Source: Prevotella sp.
GTDB lineage: Bacteria > Bacteroidota > Bacteroidia > Bacteroidales > Bacteroidaceae
Direction of reading: 5' to 3'
Assembly (NCBI GenBank): GCA_016901395.1
Contig: JAEAMQ010000034.1
Coordinates: forward strand, 1-33,236
Length of the DNA stretch: 33,236 nt
Below the pieces are notes generated by a model, which was not told the origin of the DNA, ran no database searches, and saw nothing but the letters and a program-made list of their open reading frames with translations. Shown here piece by piece: positions 7,648 through 15,324 of the stretch. The translations under genes were made by a program, and so were the position numbers. Position 1 is the stretch's first letter, and each line of letters begins with the position of its first letter.

Positions 7648-9768
7648 ATGGCATCAAACAAAGACGAATTAACAAGCGAATCAGAACACTTGCATGAGCA
7701 CGTTCATGAGCATGAATACGAACACGTTTTTGGGCATTATCATGAGCACGGACATGCGCACGAGCACTCCCACGTACATGACCATGAACATCACCACCCC
7801 CATGTGCATGGCGGAACAGAAGACTATATGGCCGCGGTGAATGCCTATCGGAAAACCTTTTCGAATAAACAGAAGGTCATTGAGCAGACCCCCGACCCTG
7901 CTGTGCGCGAGATGTTGCTCCACATGCAGGACATGGGACTGGAGACTGTGTTCGACAGATTTGATGCGCAGCAGCCCCAATGTAATTTCGGATTGGCCGG
8001 AACCTGTTGCAAAAACTGCTTCATGGGGCCTTGCCGCATCACGAAAAAGGCACCGCGCGGCGTTTGTGGAGCGGATGCCGACCTGATCTCTGCACGCAAT
8101 CTTTTAAGGCATGTGGCTGCAGGTACTGCTGCCCATGGGGCACGGGGACGTGAAAGCATGCTGGCTTTGAAATATGCAGCAGAGGGAAAGGCACCGGTCA
8201 GTATTGATGGCGAGGAAAAGATTCGTGCTGTCTGCAAGACGTATGGCATCGACACTCAGGGCAAGTCTTTGCACCAATTGGCCGGTGAGGTGGCAGATAT
8301 TCTGCTGGGCGATCTGTCGCGCACGGTGCCGGGAAAACACCGCACCCTATATTCTTTTGCGCCCAAGGAGCGTATTGAGACGTGGGAGAAGGCAGGTATC
8401 ATGCCCATCAGTCCTTATCATGAAGTGTTTGAAGCCCTTCACCGCACATCGACCGGCACCGATGGCGACTGGCGCAACTGCATGCAGCAGTTTCTCAGAA
8501 CGGGTGTTTCGTTTGCGTGGACATCCTGCCTTGGCTCCTCAATAGCCATGGACAGCCTGTATGGACTTCCTCATCGCAGCACCTCCAAGATCAATCTTGG
8601 GGCTATAAAGAAAGGATATGTCAACATTGCCGTACACGGACATTCGCCCTTGCTCGTTCGCGAAATCGTGAATATCGGACGTAGTCAGGAGATGGCCGAG
8701 CTGGCCCGGGCGCATGGTGCCAAGGGCATCCAGTTTTATGGGATATGCTGTTCCGGTCTGTCGGCAATGTATCGGTATGGAGGTGTCATTCCCCTGTCTA
8801 ACGCCGTGGGGTCAGAACTGGTGCTCGGCACTGGTGCTTTAGACCTGTGGGTGGCTGATGTTCAGGATGTCTTCCCGTCGATAATGGATGTGGCCAGATG
8901 TTTCCGCACCACTGTTGTCACCACAAGCGACTCTGCCCGGCTGCCGGGTGCAGAGCACTATGGCTTTGATCACGACCACTCCAACATTGCCGAAATCAAG
9001 AATATCGCGCGCACCATCGTAGTGAGAGGTATCGAGAGTTTTGCCGACCGGCGTGACATCCCTGTCAAGATACCTCAGTATGAGGTGGAGGCGGAGATGG
9101 GATTTTCGGTGGAATGGGCCGGACAACACTTCGAACGGGGCTTGCGCGACATTGCCGATGCCCTGAAAAGCGGGCAGATACAGGGTGTGGTCAATCTGGT
9201 GGGCTGCAACAATCCCCGTCTGGTCTACGAGAAATCCATCGTTGAAGTGGCACAGATTCTACTCAAAAACAACATCCTCATTCTGACCAACGGGTGTGCG
9301 TCGTTTGCCTTGTTGAAGTTGGGCTTCTGTTCCAAGAAGGCATTGTCGCTATGCGGTGACGGCCTGCGCACATTCTTGAAAGACCTTCCTCCGGTATGGC
9401 ATCTGGGCGAATGTCTGGACAATGCCCGTGCCTCGGCATTCTTCAGTGGTCTCTCCGGTGCACTGGGCACAGCCATCAAAGACATGCCCTTTGCCTTTAT
9501 CTCGCCCGAGTGGAGCAATGAGAAGGGTATTTGTGCCGCACTGGCCTTCCGCTTGTTGGGTATGAACTCCTACCATAGCGTGTATGCGCCGGTGTTGGGC
9601 TCGCCCCGTGTGGCCGAGTTTATGGCCACCGGCACCAAGGAATTGCTGGGGTCGGAAATGGTGGTCAACGTCGATCACATAGCCCTGGCCCATCAGATAG
9701 TGTCCGATTTAAAGGAAAAACGAGAAAGATTATGGAAAAATCAAGAGTCCTTTACAGCCGCAGATTGA
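7648..9768 (+). CDS. cooS: Anaerobic carbon monoxide dehydrogenase (CooS-type) with histidine-rich N-terminus
   Basis: A 706-residue Ni-Fe-S carbon monoxide dehydrogenase homologue. Residues 1-54 are a charged tail with 20 histidines, followed by a full CooS core. The D and B cluster cysteines are Cys112, 120, 121, 124, 129 and 140, in CNFGLAGTCCKNCFMGPC and GVCGAD. C-cluster residues by comparison with the Carboxydothermus enzyme: the HGH motif (330-332), Cys367/368 in GICCSG, Cys520 in VGCNNP, Cys550 in TNGC, and Cys589 in HLGECLDN. Acid-base residues also fit (His163 in AAHG, Lys626 in EWSNEKG). The usual DVQC cysteine, however, is DVQD (Asp407). No cooF, cooC or acetyl-CoA synthase gene is adjacent. 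The next gene overlaps its end. The family is certain; CO oxidation is not, given the substitution. Confidence 0.92.
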   Translation: MASNKDELTSESEHLHEHVHEHEYEHVFGHYHEHGHAHEHSHVHDHEHHHPHVHGGTEDYMAAVNAYRKTFSNKQKVIEQTPDPAVREMLLHMQDMGLETVFDRFDAQQPQCNFGLAGTCCKNCFMGPCRITKKAPRGVCGADADLISARNLLRHVAAGTAAHGARGRESMLALKYAAEGKAPVSIDGEEKIRAVCKTYGIDTQGKSLHQLAGEVADILLGDLSRTVPGKHRTLYSFAPKERIETWEKAGIMPISPYHEVFEALHRTSTGTDGDWRNCMQQFLRTGVSFAWTSCLGSSIAMDSLYGLPHRSTSKINLGAIKKGYVNIAVHGHSPLLVREIVNIGRSQEMAELARAHGAKGIQFYGICCSGLSAMYRYGGVIPLSNAVGSELVLGTGALDLWVADVQDVFPSIMDVARCFRTTVVTTSDSARLPGAEHYGFDHDHSNIAEIKNIARTIVVRGIESFADRRDIPVKIPQYEVEAEMGFSVEWAGQHFERGLRDIADALKSGQIQGVVNLVGCNNPRLVYEKSIVEVAQILLKNNILILTNGCASFALLKLGFCSKKALSLCGDGLRTFLKDLPPVWHLGECLDNARASAFFSGLSGALGTAIKDMPFAFISPEWSNEKGICAALAFRLLGMNSYHSVYAPVLGSPRVAEFMATGTKELLGSEMVVNVDHIALAHQIVSDLKEKRERLWKNQESFTAAD

Positions 9769-10673
9769 TGAGGTTATGGTGGTTTGCCGTTGTTTCTCTC
9801 ATGGCGGTGGCCTGTCAGTCGGGCAAGCAGCGGGAGGATAATGTCATCCGTGTGGCCTATTTGCCGATATCCCATGCGCTGCCTGTTGTCGAGATGGCCA
9901 GAGATACCTCGCTGCATATCGAACTCGTCAAGTATGGCACATGGCCCGAACTGATGGATGCGCTCAATACCGGGCGCGTCGATGCGGCATCGGTATTGAT
10001 GGAGCTGGCGGTTGCTGCCCGCGAGAAAGGGGCTCCACTCACGGCAGTTGCCTTGGGACATCGAAAGGGAAACGTCGTGGTTGTGGCCCCTGCCATTCAT
10101 ACTGCGGCCGACCTGAAAGGCCATGCTTTTGCCATCCCTCACCGCAATTCTACCCATTATATCCTGTTGCGTGAGATGTTGGAACGCAACAAGATGACGC
10201 TGAACGATGTGAATATCATAGAGCTGAGCCCATCGGAGATGCCGTCGGCCCTCTCAAGCGGGCGCATCAGCGGCTACTGTGTGGCCGAGCCTTTTGGAGC
10301 CATTGCGGTGGGGCAGGGTAGCGGCCATGTGCTCTACCAATCGGACGAACTCTGGAAAGATGCCGTCTGCTGTGGTCTGGTCTTCAACCATCATTACCTG
10401 CAGGACCATCCGTCACAGGCCCGACGCTTTGTGGAGGCCTATCTCTCGGCGGGCCAACGGCTGGCTGACCCACAGCGGGCGCTGAAGGATTTGCAGTCGA
10501 TCAACAAGCAATCTCCACAGGTGTTGAAGGCTTCGCTGGCATGGATAGACTTCTCTGACCTGAGAATAAGTCCGGCGACATACCGTGATCTTTCTTCGAA
10601 GATGAAGAAATATGGCTTGGCCGCTCATCCGTTGCCTTATACATCATTCGTTAAAAAACTTGTCAGAGAATGA
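9732..10673 (+). CDS. ABC transporter substrate-binding lipoprotein, TauA/SsuA/NrtA-like
   Basis: A 313-residue periplasmic binding protein of the nitrate/sulfonate/thiamine-precursor (NMT1/THI5-like) fold. The lipobox AVAC places the lipidated cysteine at residue 28. Features of the fold include IRVAYLPISHALPVVEMA at the start of the mature domain, GRVDAASVLM after the first lobe, and YCVAEPFGAIAV, the AEP motif common in this family. The ATG at 9732 overlaps cooS by 37 bases. The ATG at 9768, overlapping the cooS stop as TGATG, would give a shorter and more typical lipoprotein signal (Cys16) and may be the true start. It is the second gene of the CODH operon. The substrate cannot be read from the sequence, and the family covers many small organic and inorganic ligands. 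Confidence 0.88.
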   Translation: MEKSRVLYSRRLMRLWWFAVVSLMAVACQSGKQREDNVIRVAYLPISHALPVVEMARDTSLHIELVKYGTWPELMDALNTGRVDAASVLMELAVAAREKGAPLTAVALGHRKGNVVVVAPAIHTAADLKGHAFAIPHRNSTHYILLREMLERNKMTLNDVNIIELSPSEMPSALSSGRISGYCVAEPFGAIAVGQGSGHVLYQSDELWKDAVCCGLVFNHHYLQDHPSQARRFVEAYLSAGQRLADPQRALKDLQSINKQSPQVLKASLAWIDFSDLRISPATYRDLSSKMKKYGLAAHPLPYTSFVKKLVRE

Positions 10674-11428
10674 ATATCCATCTTAAAGCGGCCTGTTACA
10701 CCACTGTCTCGTTTGCCATTCTGCTGGTGGTCTGGCAGGTGTCGGTCAGTATCTTGCGTGTGGACGAGCTGCTGTTTCCATCGCCAGTGGTCGTTTTCCG
10801 GGCATTGATCGACCTCATTGCCGACGGCACTCTGCTGCATGCCCTGCAGGCCAGCATGGTGAGGTTTGCCATTGGCTATGTCCTGGCCGTACTTGCGGGC
10901 ATCGGGCTGGGGCTGCTCCTGGGACTTTTCTCCCCGCTGTTCAGATATTCCTATCCCGTCATTCAGCTCATTCGCCCCATTGCCCCGGTGGCTTGGATGC
11001 CGTTCATCGTATTGTTGCTGGGCATAGGAGACATTCCGGCCATTGCCATTATCTTCATGGCGGGGTTCTTTCCCGTGTTGCTCACCACCGCCTCCGCCGT
11101 GCACCATATAGACCCCATCTATGACAAGGTGGCCGAGAATTATGGTGTGGGCAGGTTGAAATATGTGTTTGGGATCGTGGTGCCGGCGGTCTTTCCCCAG
11201 ATTGCCAACAGCCTGCACATAGCCTTGGGCACTTCATGGATCTTCTTGGTGTCGGGCGAGATGGTGGGAACACAGAGCGGTCTGGGATATATGATTATCG
11301 ATGCGCGCAACAATATGCGCACCGACCAGCTGCTGGCCACCATGATAGCCATTGGCCTGACGGGGTTTGTGCTCGATGTCTTGGTGGGCAGATACGAGCG
11401 ATATGTTGTAACAAGATGGGGGGCATAG
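10670..11428 (+). CDS. ABC transporter permease, TauC/SsuC-like
   Basis: A 252-residue membrane permease of the BPD_transp_1 family with about six hydrophobic segments. The cytoplasmic EAA-type loop that contacts the ATPase is seen near the middle (DKVAENYGVGRLKYVFGIVV), followed by a conserved LGTSWIFLVSGEMVG segment typical of TauC/SsuC proteins. It starts within the stop of the binding-protein gene (ATGA overlap), so the two are translationally coupled. Together with its neighbours it forms a complete importer. Confidence 0.92.
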   Translation: MNIHLKAACYTTVSFAILLVVWQVSVSILRVDELLFPSPVVVFRALIDLIADGTLLHALQASMVRFAIGYVLAVLAGIGLGLLLGLFSPLFRYSYPVIQLIRPIAPVAWMPFIVLLLGIGDIPAIAIIFMAGFFPVLLTTASAVHHIDPIYDKVAENYGVGRLKYVFGIVVPAVFPQIANSLHIALGTSWIFLVSGEMVGTQSGLGYMIIDARNNMRTDQLLATMIAIGLTGFVLDVLVGRYERYVVTRWGA

Positions 11429-11439
11429 GTTCAGAAACG

Positions 11440-12225
11440 ATGTATATAGAGGTCACACACTTAACCAAGAGGCTTGTGGGGCGGAATGCTGCCGGCAAAC
11501 CTCAAGACATCACCCTGCTCGATGATATCTCCTTCGAGGTGGACAAGGGTGAGTTTATTTGTATTTTAGGATTCTCCGGATGTGGCAAATCCACGTTGCT
11601 CAATCTCCTGGCGGGCTTTGACAAGCCCACGGGAGGCGATATCACCATCGACGGCAAGCGGGTGGAGGGGGCTTCGTCGAAGCGCATCATGATCTTTCAG
11701 AACTATGGCCTCCTGCCGTGGCGCAGTGTGGAACGCAATGTGGAGCTGGGCCTTGAGCGCAGCCACATGACCAAGGCTCAGCGCCGGTCTGTGGCCCGCG
11801 ACTATCTCCACCTCGTCGGACTCGATGACCATGCGGCAAGCCTGCCGGCCCAGCTGTCGGGCGGCCAGCAGCAGCGTGTGGCCCTGGCGCGTGGGCTGGC
11901 TGTCAATCCGGACGTGCTCTTCATGGACGAACCTTTCAGCGCGCTCGACCCGATAACGCGCAACAAGCTGCAGGATGACCTGCTGGATATCGTCAGACTG
12001 TATGGCAAGACGGTGGTCTTCGTCACCCATGACATCTACGAGGCTGTATATCTGGCAGACAGGGTCATCGTCATGTCGTCGTCGCCCGGCCACATTCGCA
12101 GCATCACCCCTATAGAACTGCCCCGTCCGCGGCAGCGCAATTCCAGTATATTCAATTTCCTGCACGACAAGCTCTACAACGAACTTCACGCTGTGTCGGG
12201 ACAATCTATAGAGTATTATCTTTAA
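11440..12225 (+). CDS. ABC transporter ATP-binding protein, TauB/SsuB-like
   Basis: A 261-residue ATPase that powers the importer from the cytoplasmic side. Walker A is GFSGCGKST (44-52), the Q-loop is FQNYGLLPW (Gln87), the signature LSGGQQQR begins at 139, Walker B is VLFMDEP (159-165) and the switch histidine lies in VTHD (His197). All catalytic motifs are intact. The open frame runs further upstream, but only the ATG at 11440 (12 bases after the permease stop) or 11416 gives a normal N-terminus; 11440 begins the family-typical MYIEVTHLTK. Confidence 0.93.
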   Translation: MYIEVTHLTKRLVGRNAAGKPQDITLLDDISFEVDKGEFICILGFSGCGKSTLLNLLAGFDKPTGGDITIDGKRVEGASSKRIMIFQNYGLLPWRSVERNVELGLERSHMTKAQRRSVARDYLHLVGLDDHAASLPAQLSGGQQQRVALARGLAVNPDVLFMDEPFSALDPITRNKLQDDLLDIVRLYGKTVVFVTHDIYEAVYLADRVIVMSSSPGHIRSITPIELPRPRQRNSSIFNFLHDKLYNELHAVSGQSIEYYL

Positions 12226-12243
12226 TTTCTTAATCGTTTAGTT

Positions 12244-13131
12244 ATGCATATTCCTTCAGAAATGCTTCATGGCGGCATCTGCCCGGTAACGGCTGCGGTG
12301 GCCATGGTTGGTGTGGCTGTAGCCACATGGTTGGCCTGTCGGGTCAGAAATCATCCGTCGCCCTTACATTTTGCTTTAGTGAGTGCCGTGGTGTTTGCCT
12401 TGCAAATGCTCAATTACCCGCTGTGGGGAGGTCTCTCGGCCCACCTGTTGGGCGGCGTGCTGGCATCGGCCCTGCTCGGCACGCCCTTGGGCATCCTCAG
12501 CGTGGCCGTCGTGTTGCTGCTTCAGTCGGTGCTCTTTGCCGATGGCGGCCTGCTCATGCTGGGGGCCAATGTCTGCAACATGTCGCTCATCGGTGCGGGC
12601 ATTGGCGGTGTGGTCTATCGGCTGTCTGTGCCCCGGCTCGGCCGTAACGGGGCGCTGCTGACGGCCTCGGTGGTCTCGGTGATGCTGGCCGTGGGTGCAC
12701 TGTGTGCCGAGCTGGCCGTGAGCGGAGTGGGTAACGCTGACTTGTATGCCTCGCTGGTGAGCCGACATCTGCCTGTGGCTGTTGTCGAAGGGCTGGCCAC
12801 CCTGGTGCTGTATCGTGCGCTGACCTTCAGACTGTCGGCTGTCGGCCATCGTTCTTGGTGGTGGGCTTATGGTGGGTTGCTGATGGTGGCATTGCTGCTT
12901 TCGCCGCTGGTCTCGTATCATCCGGATGTGTTGGAGGGCACCCTCAGCCATTTCCATCTGCTCCCCGGAGCCCCCGATTTCGTTCGTGCGCCGTTGGCCG
13001 ACTATCACCTTCCCCATGTCGCAGGCTACTGGTCCACGTGGTGGGCAGCCCTGGCCGGTATGGGGGCCACGCTCCTGCTGTCTCAGATGGTGGGGCAGGT
13101 GCTGGTCTGGGTGAAAGCAAGAAAAGGCTGA
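12244..13131 (+). CDS. Energy-coupling factor S-component, CbiM/NikM family (Ni/Co uptake)
   Basis: A 295-residue polytopic membrane protein. The mature N-terminus Met1-His2-Ile3 and the GGLSAHLLGG motif with His67 match the metal site of CbiM/NikM proteins, where the Met1 amine, His2 and His67 bind Ni(II) or Co(II). Other family features are LLMLGANVCNMSLIG and multiple membrane helices. The first ATG must be at 12244 because the N-terminal amine is part of the site. The gene is 18 bases after the ABC ATPase, so it is the last gene of the CODH operon. No CbiQ, CbiO or separate CbiN gene is adjacent; the extra C-terminal segment (about 245-295, ending in two hydrophobic stretches) may play the CbiN/NikN part. 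Nickel is inferred from the CODH context; cobalt remains possible. Confidence 0.88.
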   Translation: MHIPSEMLHGGICPVTAAVAMVGVAVATWLACRVRNHPSPLHFALVSAVVFALQMLNYPLWGGLSAHLLGGVLASALLGTPLGILSVAVVLLLQSVLFADGGLLMLGANVCNMSLIGAGIGGVVYRLSVPRLGRNGALLTASVVSVMLAVGALCAELAVSGVGNADLYASLVSRHLPVAVVEGLATLVLYRALTFRLSAVGHRSWWWAYGGLLMVALLLSPLVSYHPDVLEGTLSHFHLLPGAPDFVRAPLADYHLPHVAGYWSTWWAALAGMGATLLLSQMVGQVLVWVKARKG

Positions 13132-13157
13132 GAGGCTTCGCGGATAGGCCAAAAAGA

Positions 13158-13198
13158 GAGGGCTGACGGTGTGAGGGGGGCATCGTCAGCCCTCTTTT
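13158..13198. terminator. Bidirectional terminator between the CODH operon and the fur gene
   Basis: GAGGGCTGACG (13158-13168) pairs perfectly with CGTCAGCCCTC (13184-13194) and is followed by TTTT on the plus strand. On the minus strand the stem is followed by CTCTTTTTGG, so it can end transcription from both sides. The stop codon of the Fur gene lies inside the stem. Confidence 0.8.
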
Positions 13199-13614
13199 CG
13201 GGCCTTACATTCAGGGCAGATGCCCTTGACCAGATAGTTGGACGACTGGCGGATATAGCCTTCGGGTAGGTCTATCGCCGGCACGGGCGTGTCGTAGAGG
13301 CAGAACATGCGGTGGCAACGCTCACAATAGAAGTGCACGTGCTGGTCGTCGTCCTCTTCGTCGTCGTGGCTATGACACAGTTCATACTTCAGTCCGCCCT
13401 CGCCGTCTTCGAGCGCATGCACCAGATGGTGGTCGCGAAAGAGGGTGAGCGAGCGGAAGATGCCACTCTTGTCGATGGTCAGAATAGAGCGCTCCAGATC
13501 GGCAATAGACGAGGGATTCTCGCTATTGGCCAGCGCCTTCAACACCACGATGCGGTTGCTGGTGGGCTTGATGCCGTGCTGTTCGAGCAGTGTCACACAG
13601 GTTGTTTCATCCAT
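13186..13614 (-). CDS. Fur-family metal-responsive transcriptional repressor
   Basis: A 142-residue regulator. Residues 1-75 form the winged helix (IKPTSNRIVVLKALANSE, then a recognition helix around GIFRSLTLFRDHHLV). The C-terminal half holds the dimer and metal region with HVHFYCERC (Cys97, Cys100) and CPEC (Cys133, Cys136), which form the structural zinc site. An unusually acidic, histidine-bearing loop (CHSHDDEEDDDQHVH, 80-94) precedes it. The open frame extends upstream to 13758, but the ATG at 13614 gives the normal family length. It converges on the CODH operon. Whether it senses iron, zinc or nickel cannot be told; its position makes it a candidate regulator of the adjacent nickel genes. 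Two CTGATAC repeats flank its promoter. Confidence 0.92.
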   Translation of the reverse strand: MDETTCVTLLEQHGIKPTSNRIVVLKALANSENPSSIADLERSILTIDKSGIFRSLTLFRDHHLVHALEDGEGGLKYELCHSHDDEEDDDQHVHFYCERCHRMFCLYDTPVPAIDLPEGYIRQSSNYLVKGICPECKARKEG

Positions 13615-13616
13615 AA

Positions 13617-13646
13617 CTGATACAAAAATACAAATTATTCTGATAC
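13617..13646 (-). promoter_or_regulatory. fur promoter region with paired GTATCAG repeats
   Basis: GTATCAG (minus strand) occurs twice, at 13640-13646 and 13617-13623, with a 23-base period. A TATTTTTG -7 box (13623-13630) lies between and touches the second copy. The layout suggests autoregulation or another repressor; no function is proven. Confidence 0.35.
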
Positions 13647-13741
13647 TTCCTTGCAAGTTTTCTCTTTTTTTTGCTCCCATGAATAGGGGTGACAGGCTGG
13701 GCCGACTCGATGATTTCTGAATGATACGGATATGCTTTTTG

Positions 13742-13981
13742 TCAAGTTTTATTTCCAAGAAATAGCGATTTCATTTTTTTCATTCTACGATGAAAATCTT
13801 CTCTGCCAATGACAAAAACGTGTATTTCCTTGGTTTCGTACGGCTGTTTTTCATGATTCCATACTAATCGCGTTGCCTTTACTATCTTATCGTCATGCGT
13901 TTTGGGCCTAATCGTCATGCGATAAGAGGGGTTTTTTGAGGCCATGAGATAGCAAATGCGGGTGATATTCATGTGCCTCAT
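13742..13981 (-). other. Gene-poor intergenic stretch with a doubtful 79-codon frame
   Basis: The 13615-14249 gap holds no convincing gene. An open frame at 13742-13981 would encode a basic 79-residue protein with no recognisable domain or signal, and is probably not real. Within it, ATCGTCATGCG is repeated directly (13889-13899 and 13911-13921) around GGGCCTA, and GGGCCTAATCGTCATGCGAT (13904-13923) resembles half of the palindrome at 25600-25630. Confidence 0.25.
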
Positions 13982-14169
13982 TTGTAAGTTGTTGTCTTAT
14001 AGTGAGTTATAAATGCGCTATTTTCGGCGTTTTTCGAACGTCCTCTTTCTTATTATGAAATATTTGAATTTCAGAAAGCACTTCTTCAAGATTTTTCAAT
14101 AGGATGTACGGTCACTTGCTAATTGAGCGTGAGATCATCTGACTTCATGCTTATGGGTTTTATTGAACG

Positions 14170-14224
14170 TAAAAAATACAAGGACGACCGACCCTTTCAA
14201 CCCGCTGGTTGAGGCCTGTCGTCC
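14170..14224 (-). terminator. Terminator of the HTH_34 / membrane protein operon
   Basis: On the minus strand GGACGAC (14218-14224) pairs with GTCGTCC (14182-14188), and TCAACC with GGTTGA inside it. The stem is followed by TTGTATTTTTT. It lies 25 bases after the regulator's stop codon. Confidence 0.65.
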
Positions 14225-14249
14225 CAAAGAGAGAATTTTAGCTTTTGTA

Positions 14250-14531
14250 TTATTGGATATAGCTCTTGAGAGCCTCAATATATTCTTCGAAAGCCTGTCG
14301 GCCCTCATCTGTCAATCGGCAGATGGTGGCGGGACGCTTGCCACGAAACGTCTTTTCGACGCTGATGTAGCCGGCTTTCTCCAGTTTGTCTATCTGCACA
14401 CTCAGATTGCCCGACGTGGCGCCTGTCTGCTCTTTGATATAGGGGAAGTCTGCCTCCTCTACACCTACGAGAATTGAGACAACTGCCAGCCGCAGCTCAC
14501 TGTGGAGCAGGGGGTTGAGAGGTTTGAACAT
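14250..14531 (-). CDS. Winged-helix transcriptional regulator (HTH_34 family)
   Basis: A 93-residue DNA-binding protein built of one winged-helix domain. The sequence LNPLLHSELRLAVVSILVGV, then TGATSGNLSVQIDKLEKAGY (recognition helix) and the wing KTFRGKRPATICRLTDEG, is characteristic of the small HTH_34 (MarR/PadR-like) regulators of Bacteroidota. The true start is the ATG at 14531, two bases after the stop of the upstream membrane protein gene; the longer open frame runs back into that gene. It probably controls its own operon through the palindrome inside the promoter at 15337-15353. Confidence 0.88.
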   Translation of the reverse strand: MFKPLNPLLHSELRLAVVSILVGVEEADFPYIKEQTGATSGNLSVQIDKLEKAGYISVEKTFRGKRPATICRLTDEGRQAFEEYIEALKSYIQ

Positions 14532-14533
14532 GC

Positions 14534-15175
14534 TCAGCCCTCCATTGTTTTGATGATCAGTGCGGGTACCACGAGTCCCACGACAGCCACTCCAGCCATC
14601 ACCACCATTTCCAGCGGGCCGGCGTAGAGCAGTGCGAGGAAACTGCCCAATATGCCAGAAATATAGCAGCATACGGTGATGACGGTGCTCTTGAGAATAC
14701 GCCCGGTAATCATTCCGGCTATGCCCATGAGCAAGATGATGATGGCTGTGATAGGTATGTGCACGGTTGGGTCAGAGGGAGTAGTGTAAACCACGGGCAG
14801 AGGAATCTGGATGCCGAACGATGCCAGTATAAATATGAAGATACCTAAAGAGCCGGCTATGATTCCCATGCAGCTCCATACCTGCGAGAGGGTCTTGCCT
14901 AAGAAGGTCTCCGGCACCTTGGGCTGGCGCTTGTTATACATTTGCTCGCCCAGCGCTACCAGCCCCAGGAGTGCCCAAAACGCGTTGGCATTCGCTCCGA
15001 GGGAGGTGTTTTGCCACAGATGTCCCACAATGAGGGCGATGATGGCGACACTGATGCCCCAGAGCATCATGCTTTTCCAGCTGCCACGCATGATGCGACG
15101 GCGGCTCTCCTCGATGGTCTTGCTGATGATTTCGAGACTGCGCTCAGCAGTCATTTCAGTGTTTGTAGTTTCCAT
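14534..15175 (-). CDS. Hypothetical multi-pass membrane protein, partner of HTH_34 regulator
   Basis: A 213-residue protein with a charged cytoplasmic N-terminus (METTNTEMTAERSLEIISKT) followed by about six hydrophobic segments. I do not recognise a functional family; comparable small membrane proteins are found next to HTH_34 regulators. It shares an operon with the regulator, separated by two bases. The role is unknown; it may send a membrane signal or be the regulated target. Confidence 0.8.
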   Translation of the reverse strand: METTNTEMTAERSLEIISKTIEESRRRIMRGSWKSMMLWGISVAIIALIVGHLWQNTSLGANANAFWALLGLVALGEQMYNKRQPKVPETFLGKTLSQVWSCMGIIAGSLGIFIFILASFGIQIPLPVVYTTPSDPTVHIPITAIIILLMGIAGMITGRILKSTVITVCCYISGILGSFLALLYAGPLEMVVMAGVAVVGLVVPALIIKTMEG

Positions 15176-15324
15176 AATTGTGATTTTTTGCGTTGTACGT
15201 GAATGTTTTTTTGTTTTCCCTGCCGCCCGATGTTTGTATCAGAGTGGCCTCTTGCCATGCGCCTGGCATGGTTGTCGGAGTGGTTGCGGGGCGGATCCAA
15301 TCCCTCATTCAACTCTCAACGTTG

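Noticed and set aside
9732..9767. Frameshift or fusion between cooS and the binding-protein gene
   Set aside because: The overlap is an ordinary coupled-gene arrangement; both frames have normal starts, stops and motifs.
11236..11439. Long N-terminal extension of the ABC ATPase
   Set aside because: The extra frame overlaps the permease coding sequence and does not resemble an ATPase; the start at 11440 is normal.
13615..13758. Upstream extension of the Fur-family protein
   Set aside because: It covers the promoter and repeats, and family members begin close to the ATG at 13614.
13742..13981. 79-codon open frame as a gene
   Set aside because: No domain, no promoter, unusual composition and it spans direct repeats; kept only as a description of the intergenic stretch.
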